Position numbers and translations under genes: made by a program
In this document: positions 12,718 to 24,670 of the stretch, piece by piece
Position numbering within the stretch: the stretch's first letter is position 1
Layout of the letters: each line of letters begins with the position of its first letter
Notes under the pieces: model-generated
What the model was told of the DNA's origin: nothing
Databases searched by the model: none
Seen by the model: the letters and a program-made list of their open reading frames with translations, nothing else
DNA from: Azolla pinnata
Lineage: Eukaryota; Streptophyta; Polypodiopsida; Salviniales; Salviniaceae
Assembly: GCA_037176905.1 (NCBI GenBank)
Contig: JBBBWG010008335.1
Span: forward strand, 29,017 to 93,016
Reading direction: 5' to 3'
DNA length: 64,000 nucleotides

Positions 12718-13437
12718 GCGAGCTCCGAGGTATGTATGTATGTATGTATGCATGTATGTGTGTGCATGTATGTATGCATGTGTGTGCGGCTGTATGTATG
12801 TATATGTGCGTGCATGCATGTATGTATGTGTGTGTGTGTGCATGCATGCATGTATTTATGTGTGCATGCATGCATGTATGTATGTTTGTGTGCATGCATG
12901 CATGTATGTATGTTTGTGTGCATGAATGTATGTATGTGCGTTTGTGTGCATGCATGTATGTATGTGTGCATGTGTGCCTGCATGTATGTAGTATGTGTGT
13001 ATGCGTGCCTGCATGCATGTACGTACGTACGTACGTGTGTGTGTGTATGATGTTGCATGCGAGCTCCGATGTATGTATGTGTGCGTGTGTGTATGATGTC
13101 GCATGCGAGCTCTATTGTATGTATGAATGTATGTATGTATGAGGTTGCATGCGAGCTCCGACGCACGTATGCATGTGTGGCTATGCATGCATGCCTGCAT
13201 ACACATGCGCGCATGCATGCATCCTGCCCGTGTGTGCATGCATATGGATGCGTGCGCGCTATGCATGCATGTATGTGCGCGCTATGCATGCATGCTATGC
13301 ATGCGTATGGATGCGGGTGCATGCATGGGTATGCATGTCGGTGGTGTGCGTATGTATGTATGCATGCATGCATGTATGTATGCGTGGCTGTGTGTATGTA
13401 TGTGTGCGTGCGTGCATGCATGTATGCGTGCAGGCAC
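12718..13437. repeat. Long (ATGT)n/(CATG)n microsatellite with embedded GCGAGCTCCGA copies
   Basis: About 700 bp of TATG/CATG/TGTG repeats. The motif GCGAGCTCCGA, which sits at the start codon of the DCC gene (12718), recurs at about 13058 and 13152, with a variant (GCGAGCTCTA) near 13105. The long open frames on both strands here encode only Cys/Met/Tyr/Val or His/Thr runs and are artefacts of the repeat. Confidence 0.93.
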
Positions 13438-13438
13438 A

Positions 13439-13498
13439 TACGTGGCATTCCCGCCGCCACGTGGCACGGCCCTGGCCGCAGGTTCCCCGCCACGTGGC
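13439..13498. promoter_or_regulatory. Cluster of ACGT-core G-boxes between divergent genes
   Basis: Two perfect palindromes GCCACGTGGC lie at 13456-13465 and 13489-13498, and a third ACGTGGC core at 13440-13446. G-boxes are bound by bZIP and bHLH factors, and bZIP factors of the plant ER stress response use ACGT-core elements. The cluster is about 0.7 kb from both start codons (DCC gene and TIN1 homologue), so it may serve either. Function is inferred from motif and position only. Confidence 0.55.
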
Positions 13499-14193
13499 AG
13501 CCGGTGGTTGGACGTTGCCCTGCTTTTGTGCGTCATATATTTATTTAGAAAACTAATTGGGAAAATTGCCCAAAAAAACAAAAACAAAAAAACGCCCGCC
13601 CAAAACATTTTTAAACGCCTGCCAAAAAACCAGAAGAGATTACCAGATTTGAAGCGCGCGCTTTGATTCGATTAGCACCAAATCCATCGATTGTTGAGTT
13701 CGATTAGCACCGAACCGACTGATTAAGCAACGCTCGATTACTTGATTGATGCCGTACGAATTCGTGAATCGATCGATCGGATTCTGAAAATTACCGCCTT
13801 CTGCGAATCGAGTAATTCAGGGAATCGATTCAGGATCGATTAACGGGGGAAGCGATTGAGAACGAGATGAGCACGTGCGGAATTAACGGGGCGTTAATTT
13901 TTTCGCGGAAAAGAGAAAAGATCAGGCGTTAGTTTGCAGTTTCTGTTAAACTCCTGATTAGGCGTTAATCAAAGGTAATTTAGAATTTTGTTGGGCTAAT
14001 TCTCCCATTAAATAATTAAATAATTCGATTTTGTTTTTATTTTGAATTTCTCTTCTCTTCTCTATTTTCTTTTGTTTTTGTTTTTTTTTTCTCTCTGCGC
14101 AGCGTCTCCTTCCTGTGCCGCCGTTTCCTGCTACGTTTCCTTCTCCGATCCGATCCGATCCGATCCGATCCGATCCGTTTCGTTGTTCCTGCC
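13499..14193. other. Probable promoter and 5' leader of the TIN1 homologue, with (TCCGA)n
   Basis: AT-rich sequence with CGATT/ATCGAT clusters, then a pyrimidine-rich stretch (14045-14100) and a (TCCGA)n run at 14145-14176 just before the start codon. A pyrimidine-rich leader is common near plant transcription starts. No TATA box stands out clearly. Confidence 0.45.
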
Positions 14194-17100
14194 ATGGATC
14201 TGCTTCGACCATCGATCGCCTGCTTCTGTCTGCTCCTCACCGCCGTTCTCGCTGAGGATCTCACCGTCTTCAAGCTCGACCAGACTCATTCCGCCACGCA
14301 CCAAGCCGTCTCTGTATGTCGAAACCCTGAATTAGGAGAACGGAGAGGGAGGTAGAGAGGGAGGGAGAGGGAGAAAGAGATCGTTTTTATCTTGTTTCTA
14401 TCCGTGTTAACAAGACGTAGCTACTCTCGTTGCTCAGTACTTTATATAATGAATGTCTGCGATCGGAGTTCGACGGTGACTGCGAGGGAAATTCGTACAC
14501 GGATCGATCCATTCCATGATGTGCATCAAAGCATAGGGATAAAAAAATGAATCATGCCTATGCGTGTTAATCCGATTCCTGAAATTATTTTGACAGAGAA
14601 ACAAGAGTGTGAGTGAGTGGGTCACGGGTGGCATCTGATCCAGAGAGAGAGAGGTCCATTCCCTCCTTTGCTGCCATGTCGAGGAACATCAATCCTTCCC
14701 CGGAAAACTATTCCTTTTATTAAGTTATTGACAGAAAATTTCCTGAATTTGTGTGTAATATATTTGGTGTGAAATCTATTTCATTTTGTGGGGTAGCTCG
14801 GAATTCTTCCTAATTTTCAATGCCTTTGTCGTCTTCCTGTTTGGAGATGTTTTTACATGTCTAATTAGACATATTAAGATAGTTGTGTTTCTAGCTAGTT
14901 ATTATAATGGAAATGCATTTCTCGAACTTTATTGGGAAGTTTTTGAACTGTTATTGAATAAAATTTATTAATAGTTAAGGGTATTAAGATGTGGAAAGAT
15001 GAAGGGATGAATAAATATAATGTTTTGCGATTGTTCTTCATATCTTATTCTCGGATTCTCTGATTACAATTGGCTAGGATGCAGCTGATGCGCTTATTTC
15101 AACTTTGGGCTGGAGTAAAGATGATGTGAAGATTTCTGAAATTGACACGAGAGATTCTAAATTTGGACAGACACTTGTGTATGAGTTTGATATTGAGGTG
15201 GGAGAAACCTTGATTCCTTTGAGGTTATCTGAAGAAGTTCACACTTGGAAATATCTCGATGAACTTCCTTATGGAGGCAATGGATTTCAGAACCTTCCAG
15301 CCACAGTAGATAATCCACACTCACAAGGATTGCAAGCCATCTTGGCACCGTTTCAATTATCTGGCCCAGTAGAACTCTGGATTCAGGATGCAGAGCAATT
15401 GCGACTCGCTGTTCCGGTATGTCAAGGATCACTTATCTCTTGCGATTGTTTGAATGACTCTAATAATTGTCCTTCAAAGTCATCTCATGTGCTGTTTTAT
15501 TTGAAAGAAGATGTTGTTCTAGATTGATGTGGAAATACATGAAAAGGCCAAATAAGTTATCCTAGGTTAGCCGGAACGAAAAATGTTGGTAGCAAAGTGA
15601 GAAAGAGAAAGTTGATGCTCACCTTGGCCTCAAATCAGATTTTTGGGTCGTGGGACAATATTGATTGAAGTGGTGAACTTATCACTCGTGTTATGTGAAA
15701 GCATTGAGAAAGTGGAAGCTAAAAAAATTAAAAGGCAATACATGTACTGAAATAAACACACTATTCCTTAAAATCTCAGGAAAAGAGCTATAAATCTGCA
15801 TGTATACAGAATAATTGCGACCTTAAACCCCTAACTTCCACCGGTAAAGGGCTGAGAAAGCTTCTTTAAATTTGATGCATTTGCAGTCCCTCAATTTTCG
15901 TCTACACTTCTTTATCGTATTTTAGGACTCCCAACTCTCAACCTGGCTGTCCTAAACGCTACAATTTTCCATTGAACCGTTTGCATACCATCTAAGACTA
16001 TATTCATCATGTTTCTTCCAATCCAGGAAAATTTGAGTTTGAGAAGCTTGTTCGATCTCATAAAAAAACCTCATTTTGCAATGAATTGGCTTATTCCATG
16101 TCTAGGAATAGAACGGACTTCACATATTCCTATGCTTTCAATATGATCACGCTTTACATAATTTAACGCTCTCAATGGATCACAATTTTTACACATTGCA
16201 ACGTTTCTGTCATGGAGGCAACAAATGATCCTTAATCAATGAGCTCCAGATTTCATCGTTTGTCTGAGTTACATGTATTCCACCAATTAGCTGCTATTAT
16301 TGTTCCTTCACATCTAATTCTACCGTTTTCAGTAAAGAATGCTACTGTTTCTGACCTTGGATGGGTATGCTGACACATACATTGGAACATATTGCCATAT
16401 ACGTTCAAGATGGCTAGACCACTCAATCTTTTTGAAACCACTTCTTTCCCATATTTCCATCCTCGTCCTTATCCTTTTCTCCCAATAAAGTTACAGAGAG
16501 CAAAGTTCAACATGCCTGAAACCTTAATCTCCCTATAAGATAGATTGATGGTGTTCGAGTCTTGCATTATTACTTCCAGGAAATACTGGATTGTTGGTTA
16601 ATGATTAGCTCTGTTTGAGAAAATACTGATCATGTATTACATCACCATCTTTCTATGTGGCATACGTTTCTGAGACAGCTCCACTTAGTCAGGGTATCAT
16701 CTTTATACCTCTTAATCTACTCTTTGATAAATCCAAATCCTAAACTTTCTTATAGTTATCATTTCATACTCAATTCTCAAGCGGCCTATTTAATATTGTA
16801 TGAGTATAAGCTGTTGTAATAGGGAGGATGACCTGAAATTTCATAAAGGATGAAAGGTAGCACATTACAATGATTTGATAGTCGTTCATGTCAAGTTTTA
16901 GATCTGGGATCTAAGTGAAGGTTGGGGATTTTCTGGCTCTGAATGACTAGTTGTGGGCATCATTTTGATGATAGTGCCTTTGAGACAAATACAGATATGG
17001 ACACATAAGCTTAAGGGCATGCTATTGTTTCTATTTTACATTATTAAAATTTTGACATTTGTAGTGCAGCAATTTGTTAGGAGAGGAAAAGATTCTCATG

Positions 17101-17975
17101 GTTTATGGGGTGTGTGATGGCTGCAGAATGATGTGGAAGCCGGGGTTTTGAGAAAAGTACTTTTGGCCGATGGTGCTGTTGTGACAGTTGAAGGAGCCCG
17201 TGAAGTAAGCTTGGCCCGACCATTGCAGCTACCCCTTCCTTTACCTGGCATCTCAAATGGTGGTGGCCTAGCTGCTAGTATCATAGCTCTTGCTGATCGA
17301 CTACGATATGCATCCCGTGCGGAAGAGAAACCCCTATTATCTCTTAAGCTTGTTGGTCCAACCTCTCTAATTGCGTCTAGCATGAAGGACGAATCACATA
17401 CTAGTAGGAGCAAATTAAGAGTCAAGAGATTGGCACCAGGGGCTGTGAAGTTAGTATCACCGTACCATGATGAACAAGCAATTTCCACTAAAATGAACTC
17501 CCTTCCTATACTGAATCATGTGACTGGGGAATCTTGGCTATGGCCTTTGCCTTCCGTGAATGGCTCTGATTCAAGATTATTAAATTTGGAGAAGATATTG
17601 GTGTCTGCACTGGGTTCTGATGCACACAAGAAGGGGTCTTTTAAGCTCCTAAGAGCTAAAGTAGCAGCAGCAACATTCGTGAGGGTTGAGTTCCAGTTGG
17701 AAAAGAAGCTCTCAGATGAGAGCTTTTCTCTTGAGGAATGGCCAGAGTGGAGAACCAGGCCTTCAGTTTCGAGACTGCAATTTGAGCTGTTTGCAAAGGT
17801 TGAAGGTCAAGAACTCCTTCCGGTAAGGATACAGGAAATCGAGCAATACCCGAGTGTGGAGTCTATGACATGGACTGCAGTGATGGGTAATGTTAGTCGG
17901 AGCAAGATCCCCCGAGTTTTCTTACCGCCAAGCTCAATGACACTGAACCCAAACTGGGATGGGTTGATGGGGTGA
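14194..17975 (+). CDS. TIN1: TIN1-like (TUNICAMYCIN INDUCED 1) plant ER protein
   Basis: Three exons: 14194-14313, 15078-15416, 17127-17975; 1308 nt, 435 aa, close to the Arabidopsis protein in length as I remember it (about 424 aa). The N-terminus is a clear signal peptide (MDLLRPSIACFCLLLTAVLA, cut before EDLTVF). Next come the conserved blocks GWSKDDVKISEIDTRDSKFG, EVHTWKYLDELPYGG and, in exon 3, GPTSLIASS, ESWLWPLPSVNGS, ALGSDAHKKGSFKLLRAKVA and NPNWDGLMG at the end. In Arabidopsis, TIN1 is an ER-resident protein induced by the unfolded protein response and affects pollen surface; its biochemical activity is unknown. The homology call is from memory of the family. ACGT-core G-boxes upstream would fit stress control. 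Exon 3 opens at AATGATGTGGAAG after a normal CAG acceptor. Confidence 0.85.
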
Positions 17976-20883
17976 ATTGCATGCCTTAAAGAAAGTTCTG
18001 GCGAAGCCTCGACTATGTATATACAATACGAAGACACGTCCATCACAAGCTCCTTGCTGCTTAAAGATAACAAGGGTGTTTTTACAAGGTTGGACTACAG
18101 CAACTGCACCAGAAATGAAAGCAATGAACGATTGGCAGTGTGGAATGTTAATTCTTTTTACTGGTGTGCTTCTTCTTGTAATTCTGGTTTGTTTGTGAAC
18201 GGATTTGTTCCCCTTACATCTAATAATGGAACCGATTTGACTGTTTGTGCTGCTTAAATCATAGTTAAGTCACTCCTCCATTCACCTGAGTATGATTGCA
18301 TATGGAGCCTATGTTAGCGTCAAGGGCTGTTCTGGCTGTCATATCAATCTCCATTGGAATCTCAGAAGTATAGGGATGTCACAAATGATATCCAATATAA
18401 ATGTAATGACATTTTGAAGCCCCTCTCAAGTCTGCAGCTATTGGTTGGGTTGTGAATCTCGAGTGTGCTTCTCCGTCCACTTTGTTTTGCAGCCAAGCGC
18501 ATAATGGTCAGTGTAATCAGATGAATGAGTATTGCTGTAAGTAAAAGGTGAATGAGCTGGTTCCCATGAGTTGATATCTACCGATGGAGGTAAACCCTTT
18601 CTCGTCTCAACATGATGTATAGTGCATTATTTTCATAGATAGGGGTATTTACTGATCTTGAAGAAGATACATCTAATACATTTACAGGTATTAACATGTG
18701 TAAATACATCAGGTTGATACAATAGCCACTTTTCCTTCAAGGTCACCTCAGAACCGTATTAGCTGCTTTAGAGCTTGGAAGTTGACACTCTGATATTGTG
18801 TTGTAGAATATTTTTCACAAAATCCCAATGCCTCGTTTTAGAGAGCTGCTGGAATCTAGAGATCGTTGATTGAAGTGATCATGATCTTTTATTGGCAATG
18901 GCATCATTGAAGTGTAGTACGCGGTGGCATCATTGAAGGTCTTTTAATTGTGGTGTCTGCGGGCGGTGCTCTCATTGTCAGTGAAAATGAACGCAAAATT
19001 GTATTTGGAAGTCAGCATTGGCATCATTTCCATAGTGGACATGTTCGTATTTGTATATTTGTTAAGACCATTCGATAGTGCAAGCTTGCGTTACTTTGCA
19101 TTGAAGTGAAGGATCTTGCTTCGAACCCAACCCCGAAGTTTAAAGATGTTGTCTCTCTTCCACTTCCTTATAAAAGGCAGGCCACGTTTACAACACAAAC
19201 AATGTTTTTAGAGGAGTCATGAGTATATTGGTATTATGTTATAACACGTCTTTGCATGGATTTGATTGTACGGGTATTACTCTTTTAACACCAAGATCTT
19301 TGGCACATATTGTCACGGTAATAAGGCAATCCTTGTAAATGCTTGATATGTTTATGTGCTTTACATCTGCTCGGCTCTTTGATTGTGATTCAGCTCTTGT
19401 AAGATGTGGTGATGCACTTTTCAATCTTTCTTTGGACTTGCTTGGATTTTTTATTGCAACTATACGTCTCCTATAGACACAATGTATGTATATCTTCTAT
19501 ACTCATATAAAAGAACCAAGGTTTATATTCATCATGTTGTACATTTGTACTTGTAAGCTCTCGGAACGTACTCCTGTTGCAACTAATACAAAATCATTGT
19601 AGGCCGTGTCACTTTGTTCAACTACTTGTCGAGCAGAGGAAAGATGGATGGGTCGTTGGATGTCAAGAAGGCAAGTGATTGCCAATTTGCCACTAATCGT
19701 CGAAATCTAATATTATCTGACCATCAAATCCGTTTTGTATTCATGATTTGCATCTTGGAATCACAATTAACGCAGAAATATGAGAAATGATTCAATTCAG
19801 CTTACCACCATGTTTCAACAATCCCATCGGATGTTTGAGGAATAAGCCATTCTTCGATGATCTGCCAGTATTTGCAGATTGCCATAGCATGCTGGGTCAT
19901 GCAATAGGGTTTGATAATCATGGTAATATTCATCACCATTGTGCATTTTCTTCTTCTGATCTGGAGGAGGTCATCCATCCAGCTCATTGCTGGATTTGTG
20001 AGAAAAACAGGAGGCTTTTTCTTATTGGAGAGCTAGCCTACAGTACAACTGATTGCACACTGCCTTGAGATTTTGGATAGATAAACTGAAATGGTATAGA
20101 AAATTTAATAGAACACATTCACATTGAGAAGCATAAAAATAGAAGCACTGAAAGATATGATGCTACAAAAAACCAGGCCAGGATATTGTAAGGACCCGAA
20201 CAAGCATAGATGAAAACCTGTCCTACAACTTGTTTTGAAGACACAGATTGTTGCTTTACCTGGAAATGGAAGATTGGGTAGGATTCTGACTATAACCTTT
20301 GATTGGAACAGTCAACAATTCAGTAGCAATCGAAATGGAAATGAAAGGAAAGGGAGGGGGGGGGGAAAAAACATTGATCACTCGATAATATACATTGTTA
20401 AGTGGATGTAGAGGCCCAACTCATAAGATTGAGTATGAAAAAAAAACTAATACCAGCTATGGTCATTCTTCTAACAATGAGCTTCGATGAGTGTCTTTTC
20501 TTCTGCTTTTCTCTCTTTGTGCGACGATGATAAGTACCCCCATACCTTTTATCTTCCATCCAAGCACTTCTAGGCTAACGCTGTTTTACTTTTAGGTTGA
20601 TGCCGTTTACGCCTAGGCAAATCTGCCATGCTTGTCACAATACCAATCATTACACAACCTTTGCTCAGGTGGCTCAGACCTTTCTTACGAATCTCGAAAA
20701 AATGAGGAAAGATATACCTCTGCCCAAAAACAGCTGAAAGTCATGCCTCTATGAAAGCTGCTAAAACTTTGGAGAAGCTTTGACTGTACAGCCCTTTATT
20801 CTTCCGAACAGGTAAAAAAGGAATATCTGAACCAACCATGCCACGTTATTTGAAAATGACCAGCATATCTACTCCTCCCCCAA
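17976..20883. other. Intergenic, 3' ends of two convergent genes
   Basis: The first 600-700 bp after 17975 is probably the 3' UTR of the TIN1 homologue, and the stretch just right of 20,100 may hold the 3' UTR of the RING gene. Only short, unconvincing open frames occur. A run of G (20356-20365) and the usual A/T runs are present. I see no gene. Confidence 0.5.
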
Positions 20884-23597
20884 TTAGTGCACCAACCGAA
20901 TGAGCTCATTATCCACCTCCGCAAGGGAAGCCATAATGTATTGATGCAGACCTTCCCACTCATCATTATTGTGCTGCCTTGGCCCAATATCACTATTTCT
21001 TCGATTCAAACGCCTGGGCCGAAAAGCGATAGCGCTGATCAGCGTGCTCTGATAGCTTGTCAGAGCATTTCTCCTATCAGTCTTTTTCTTGGAGGACCCC
21101 AAGATTTCGGCTCGGCACACGGGGCAACACCCATGGTTGCCCTTGATCCATGGAGTTAAGCAGTCAATGTGGAAGCGGTGCTTGCAAGGGAGCAAGAGCA
21201 ATTTCTCCTTAGGGAGTAGCTGCTCGAGGCATACCGGGCATTCACTCTGCTCAGACTCTAACTTGCTCACCTTCCCAGGCCACAGATGGCCTCTATCCTT
21301 GTATACAACCTTTCGGCACTTCTTCATGATCGCATGGACATCAACACGAGGCCTTCTTTCAGCCTCCGAAGCTGCATTTCGAACTCGTGTATGAATCTCC
21401 TCACTTCTGGTCGAGACCAGATCAATTCCATAGTAATTCTCCATGAGATCAAGCCTCCTCATATCGGACGCACTGAGCATTCCTCTGCATTTTGAGAAGG
21501 ATTCAAAAACTCCATAGTTGTTTTATTTTGTTTGTTTAAAAGCAACAAATTTTACAAAACAATGGAAATAATTAAAACCTTCATCTAAACTTAGTGACAT
21601 GATTTATTGTTATATATTTATCTCTCTCTATATGTATGTTTATGCAATATGTATATGTGTGCATGTATGTATGTATATGTATAGATGCAAATAAAACACA
21701 TACACATAGATAGATATACAAATACACATCAATTCTTATGAATTTTTTTAATGCTCAAATATTCGAACTTCATGGGGTTTTCTCAAATATTTCATGTTTA
21801 TCTCCTGTCTTAGTGAAATTTTCATGTCTAAATTGATAAAAGCATAGTATCAAAAGGAAATCAGCGAGACTTCAGACAAGACTTCCCCATTTCAGAGAAA
21901 ACAACCAGTTTCCCTTCATGCCAGATTAAAATCCCAATGAGTGGGAATTTTATGCAAGGCTCTACATCCACAGTTAGGTAACATTGTAAACGACAGTTTC
22001 CTAGTTGCGAAACGAAGGGTCATATTCCATAGATGATCAATTCAATCACACTTTCACATTTAGCAAAGAAAATTTAATTAAACATTCAGCAATAGTTAGC
22101 TTCTCAAGCCACTCGGTAGATGAAATGTATGCTATATTTTTTCCACTCTGGTAAGGGAAGGCCTGGCATTCCCAGATATCATTTAAACGATATGAGCTTC
22201 CCAAGCAGACACTCTGAACATCAACCGAGATTGAATTGTGGGGAGAATGAGTAAGTTCTTCGTGTTTTTCTGTTACAATGTTCACTATTATATATTCCAG
22301 CAAACCCAACAAAAGCTTGTGATGTTTTGTTCAGAATGTGGGCACTATCAAGTGTGAAAATTCCCATAGAAGTAGCAAATAGTTCAATGTTTTTCATTCT
22401 TTTCCTATTACCACATCAGTAATCAAGAACATACTTACAAAGTTCTCCCATTTTTTTCCTTTTACCTTAAATATACTTCAATAAAAGATCGAATGTGTGA
22501 AGTCTCATGTCAAGCTCAACCATTCAATTCCCACACTTAAAAATGGAACAAAAGAATGGTATCCCAAACATACCTTGCTGTAGCATCAGGCCGTTGTGTA
22601 GCTCTGGGCCTTATCTCGTCAATGATGTCAAACATATCTACATCTGTTGAGACATTAGGTTGTGATCTCGTGTTTTCTAGCCCCTGAAATAAGTGGAGGC
22701 GAAAGATAAGAACACTTCCATAAAAACTATACGTAGAGAAAGCACCAAACTTTAAATAGGAAACAACATATATATACACATAGATCAAGCACATTCATAT
22801 TTCTGTTGTTGAAGTTACCCATTGCTGAAAGAAGAAATTTGTATGTTTCAGATGCGCACACGCACATGTACCATATCAATAAATATAACATACACTATGT
22901 GCACGCAAACACATAGCACGTACCATAATCACACACACGTCCCATATGCACGCACGGGTGGCGTAACATATAGCATTTCCACGCATAGCCTTTACCGTCT
23001 GCAGAGAAAATCACATAGCATATGCACCACATAAACACTTACCATATACAGCACAAGTATACCAACATACAGATACCCATATACATACACATACGCATAC
23101 GCATACATACACGCGCGAACCAGCACACATACAGAGAGCCACGCATTCATACAAGCCGTATCCTTGCATAAAAAAGTTTTCTTTTTTCGTTTTGAAGGAT
23201 AACTCATCCACGGAAAAGAGAGATTTCTTTTGCACTAAGAGCTTGATCTTACTACACAAAGGTAAGCGCCGCGATGCAACAAAGGAGAACAGAGAAAAAC
23301 ATGACTGAGAAGGATGCGAAAGGCATGAACAACTCAATTTGTAGGCGGATCGAATTCCCAGCGATTTTCTTAGAGCCGACGGAACATGATCAAACGTCGA
23401 GATTGCATCGATATATCTTACACACAACGCACACAAAGAGAGGTACAGATAGAGGACGAGAGAGAGAGAGAGTTCGAGAGAGAGAGGCGGGAGGAAATGA
23501 GACTTACAGAGGGATCGTGGAAATTGCTCCTGCGTCGGAAGAAACGCGACATCAGAGAAGCGTTAGAGGAGGAAGAGGAGGAGATGGAGGAAGCCAT
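20884..23597 (-). CDS. RING-H2 zinc-finger protein, probable E3 ubiquitin ligase (266 aa)
   Basis: Three exons: 23508-23597, 22574-22683, 20884-21484; phases 0 and 2 agree; 801 nt. A Ser-rich start (MASSISSSSSSNASLMSRFF) leads into a conserved-looking charged region (DIIDEIRPRATQRPDATAR, then DLMENYYGIDLV). The RING-H2 finger has its ligands at C149, C152, C167, H169, H172, C175, C187 and C190 (CPVCLEQ...CKHRFHIDC...CCPVC). RING-H2 proteins recruit E2 enzymes to ubiquitinate targets. There is no membrane segment, so it is likely soluble. The C-terminus is basic (RPRRLNRRN) and ends in a short acidic helix. I do not recognise the subfamily or substrate. Exon 1 was chosen because it supplies an ATG and a consensus GTAAGT donor in the right phase. 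Confidence 0.9.
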
Positions 23598-23679
23598 GCG
23601 AACACATGTAATCAAAAACTGGAAGAAGAAGAAGAAGAAGAAGCAGAAGAAGAAGAACAGGGGACCAAAACAGAACTAA

Positions 23680-24320
23680 CAACATATATGTATGTATGTA
23701 TGTATGTATGTATTTGCGTATGTATGTGTGTATGTTATGTATGGGTGCCGTATGCCGTATGTGTGTATGTATGTATGTATGTGTGGTATGCATGCATGTG
23801 GGCATGCAGTTTGCTTATATGTGTGCAGGTTTGTATGTGTGTACGTATGTGTGCGTGCGCGCGTTTGTATGTATGTATGTATGTATGTATGTATGCATGT
23901 GCATGCTTGTATGTGTGTATGCATGTGTTGCGTGTATGTGTGTGTGCATGTTTTTTGTATGTGTGTATGTATGTATGTGTTGCGCGTATGTGTGTATTGT
24001 ATTTATGTATCTATGTATGTATGTGCATGTGTCTATGTGTATTTAAACACAATCATGTGTGTGTGTGTATTTGTATGTATGTATGTGTGCGTATGTGTGC
24101 ATGTTTGTATGTGTGTATGTATGTATGTGTTGTGTCTATGTATGTTTGTTGTGTGTGTGTATGTATGTATGGATTGCATTTATGTATCTATGTATGTAGG
24201 TGTTGTGTGCATGTGTGTGTGTGTGTGTGTATGTATTATTGTATGTATGTATGTATTGTATCGTATTGTATTTATGTATCTTTGTATGTATGTGCATGTG
24301 TCTATGTGTATTTGTACACA
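23680..24320. repeat. (ATGT)n/(GTAT)n microsatellite, second large tract
   Basis: About 640 bp of TATG/TGTG repeats with GTGTATTTAAACACA-like breaks, just upstream of the RING gene start. A (GAA)n run at 23618-23655 and (GA)n at 23459-23485 precede it. A 479-codon open frame across this tract is a repeat translation and not a gene. Confidence 0.92.
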
Positions 24321-24450
24321 ATTATGGAGTGTGTGCATTTTCTTCCACATACTCTTAGCTTGCTTGATCCCGTAATTTCTACACAACAGCATATTTCGGA
24401 GATATGGCAGAATAGGTGCGTAAAAAAAATGCGCGATCAGTTCCAACAGC

Positions 24451-24670
24451 CCAGACGCGCACGGTGTGCAGATCTGCGTTGTATCAGCTCCTCGGCCAGA
24501 TACATACAGACCGACAGTATACAGCTCTCGATCTGGTGCCCCTTGCTTCCCTGGAAGGGAGCTACTTCCTGGCAACGGCCCAGACGCACTACGTGCAGAT
24601 CTGCATTGTATCAGCTCCTCAGCCATATTCATACACATCGACAATATACAGCTCTCGATTTGGTGCGCTT
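24451..24670. repeat. Tandem duplication, period about 129, two copies
   Basis: The segment from CCCAGACGC through GTGCAGATCTGC, TATCAGCTCCTC, ATACAGCTCTCGAT to TGGTGC occurs twice, starting near 24450 and 24579, with about 10-15 percent divergence. No coding role seen. Confidence 0.85.

Noticed and set aside
12718-13437. CRISPR-like regular repeats
   Set aside because: The repeats are simple tetranucleotides without unique spacers, in a plant nuclear genome.
12332-13666. Open frames up to 347 codons on both strands (His/Thr-rich and Cys/Met/Tyr-rich)
   Set aside because: They are translations of the (ATGT)n microsatellite and appear in every frame. Only the part at 12480-12717 on the minus strand belongs to a real exon (DCC gene).
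17976-18257. Short plus-strand frames after the TIN1 stop codon
   Set aside because: They lie in the probable 3' UTR and show no motif.
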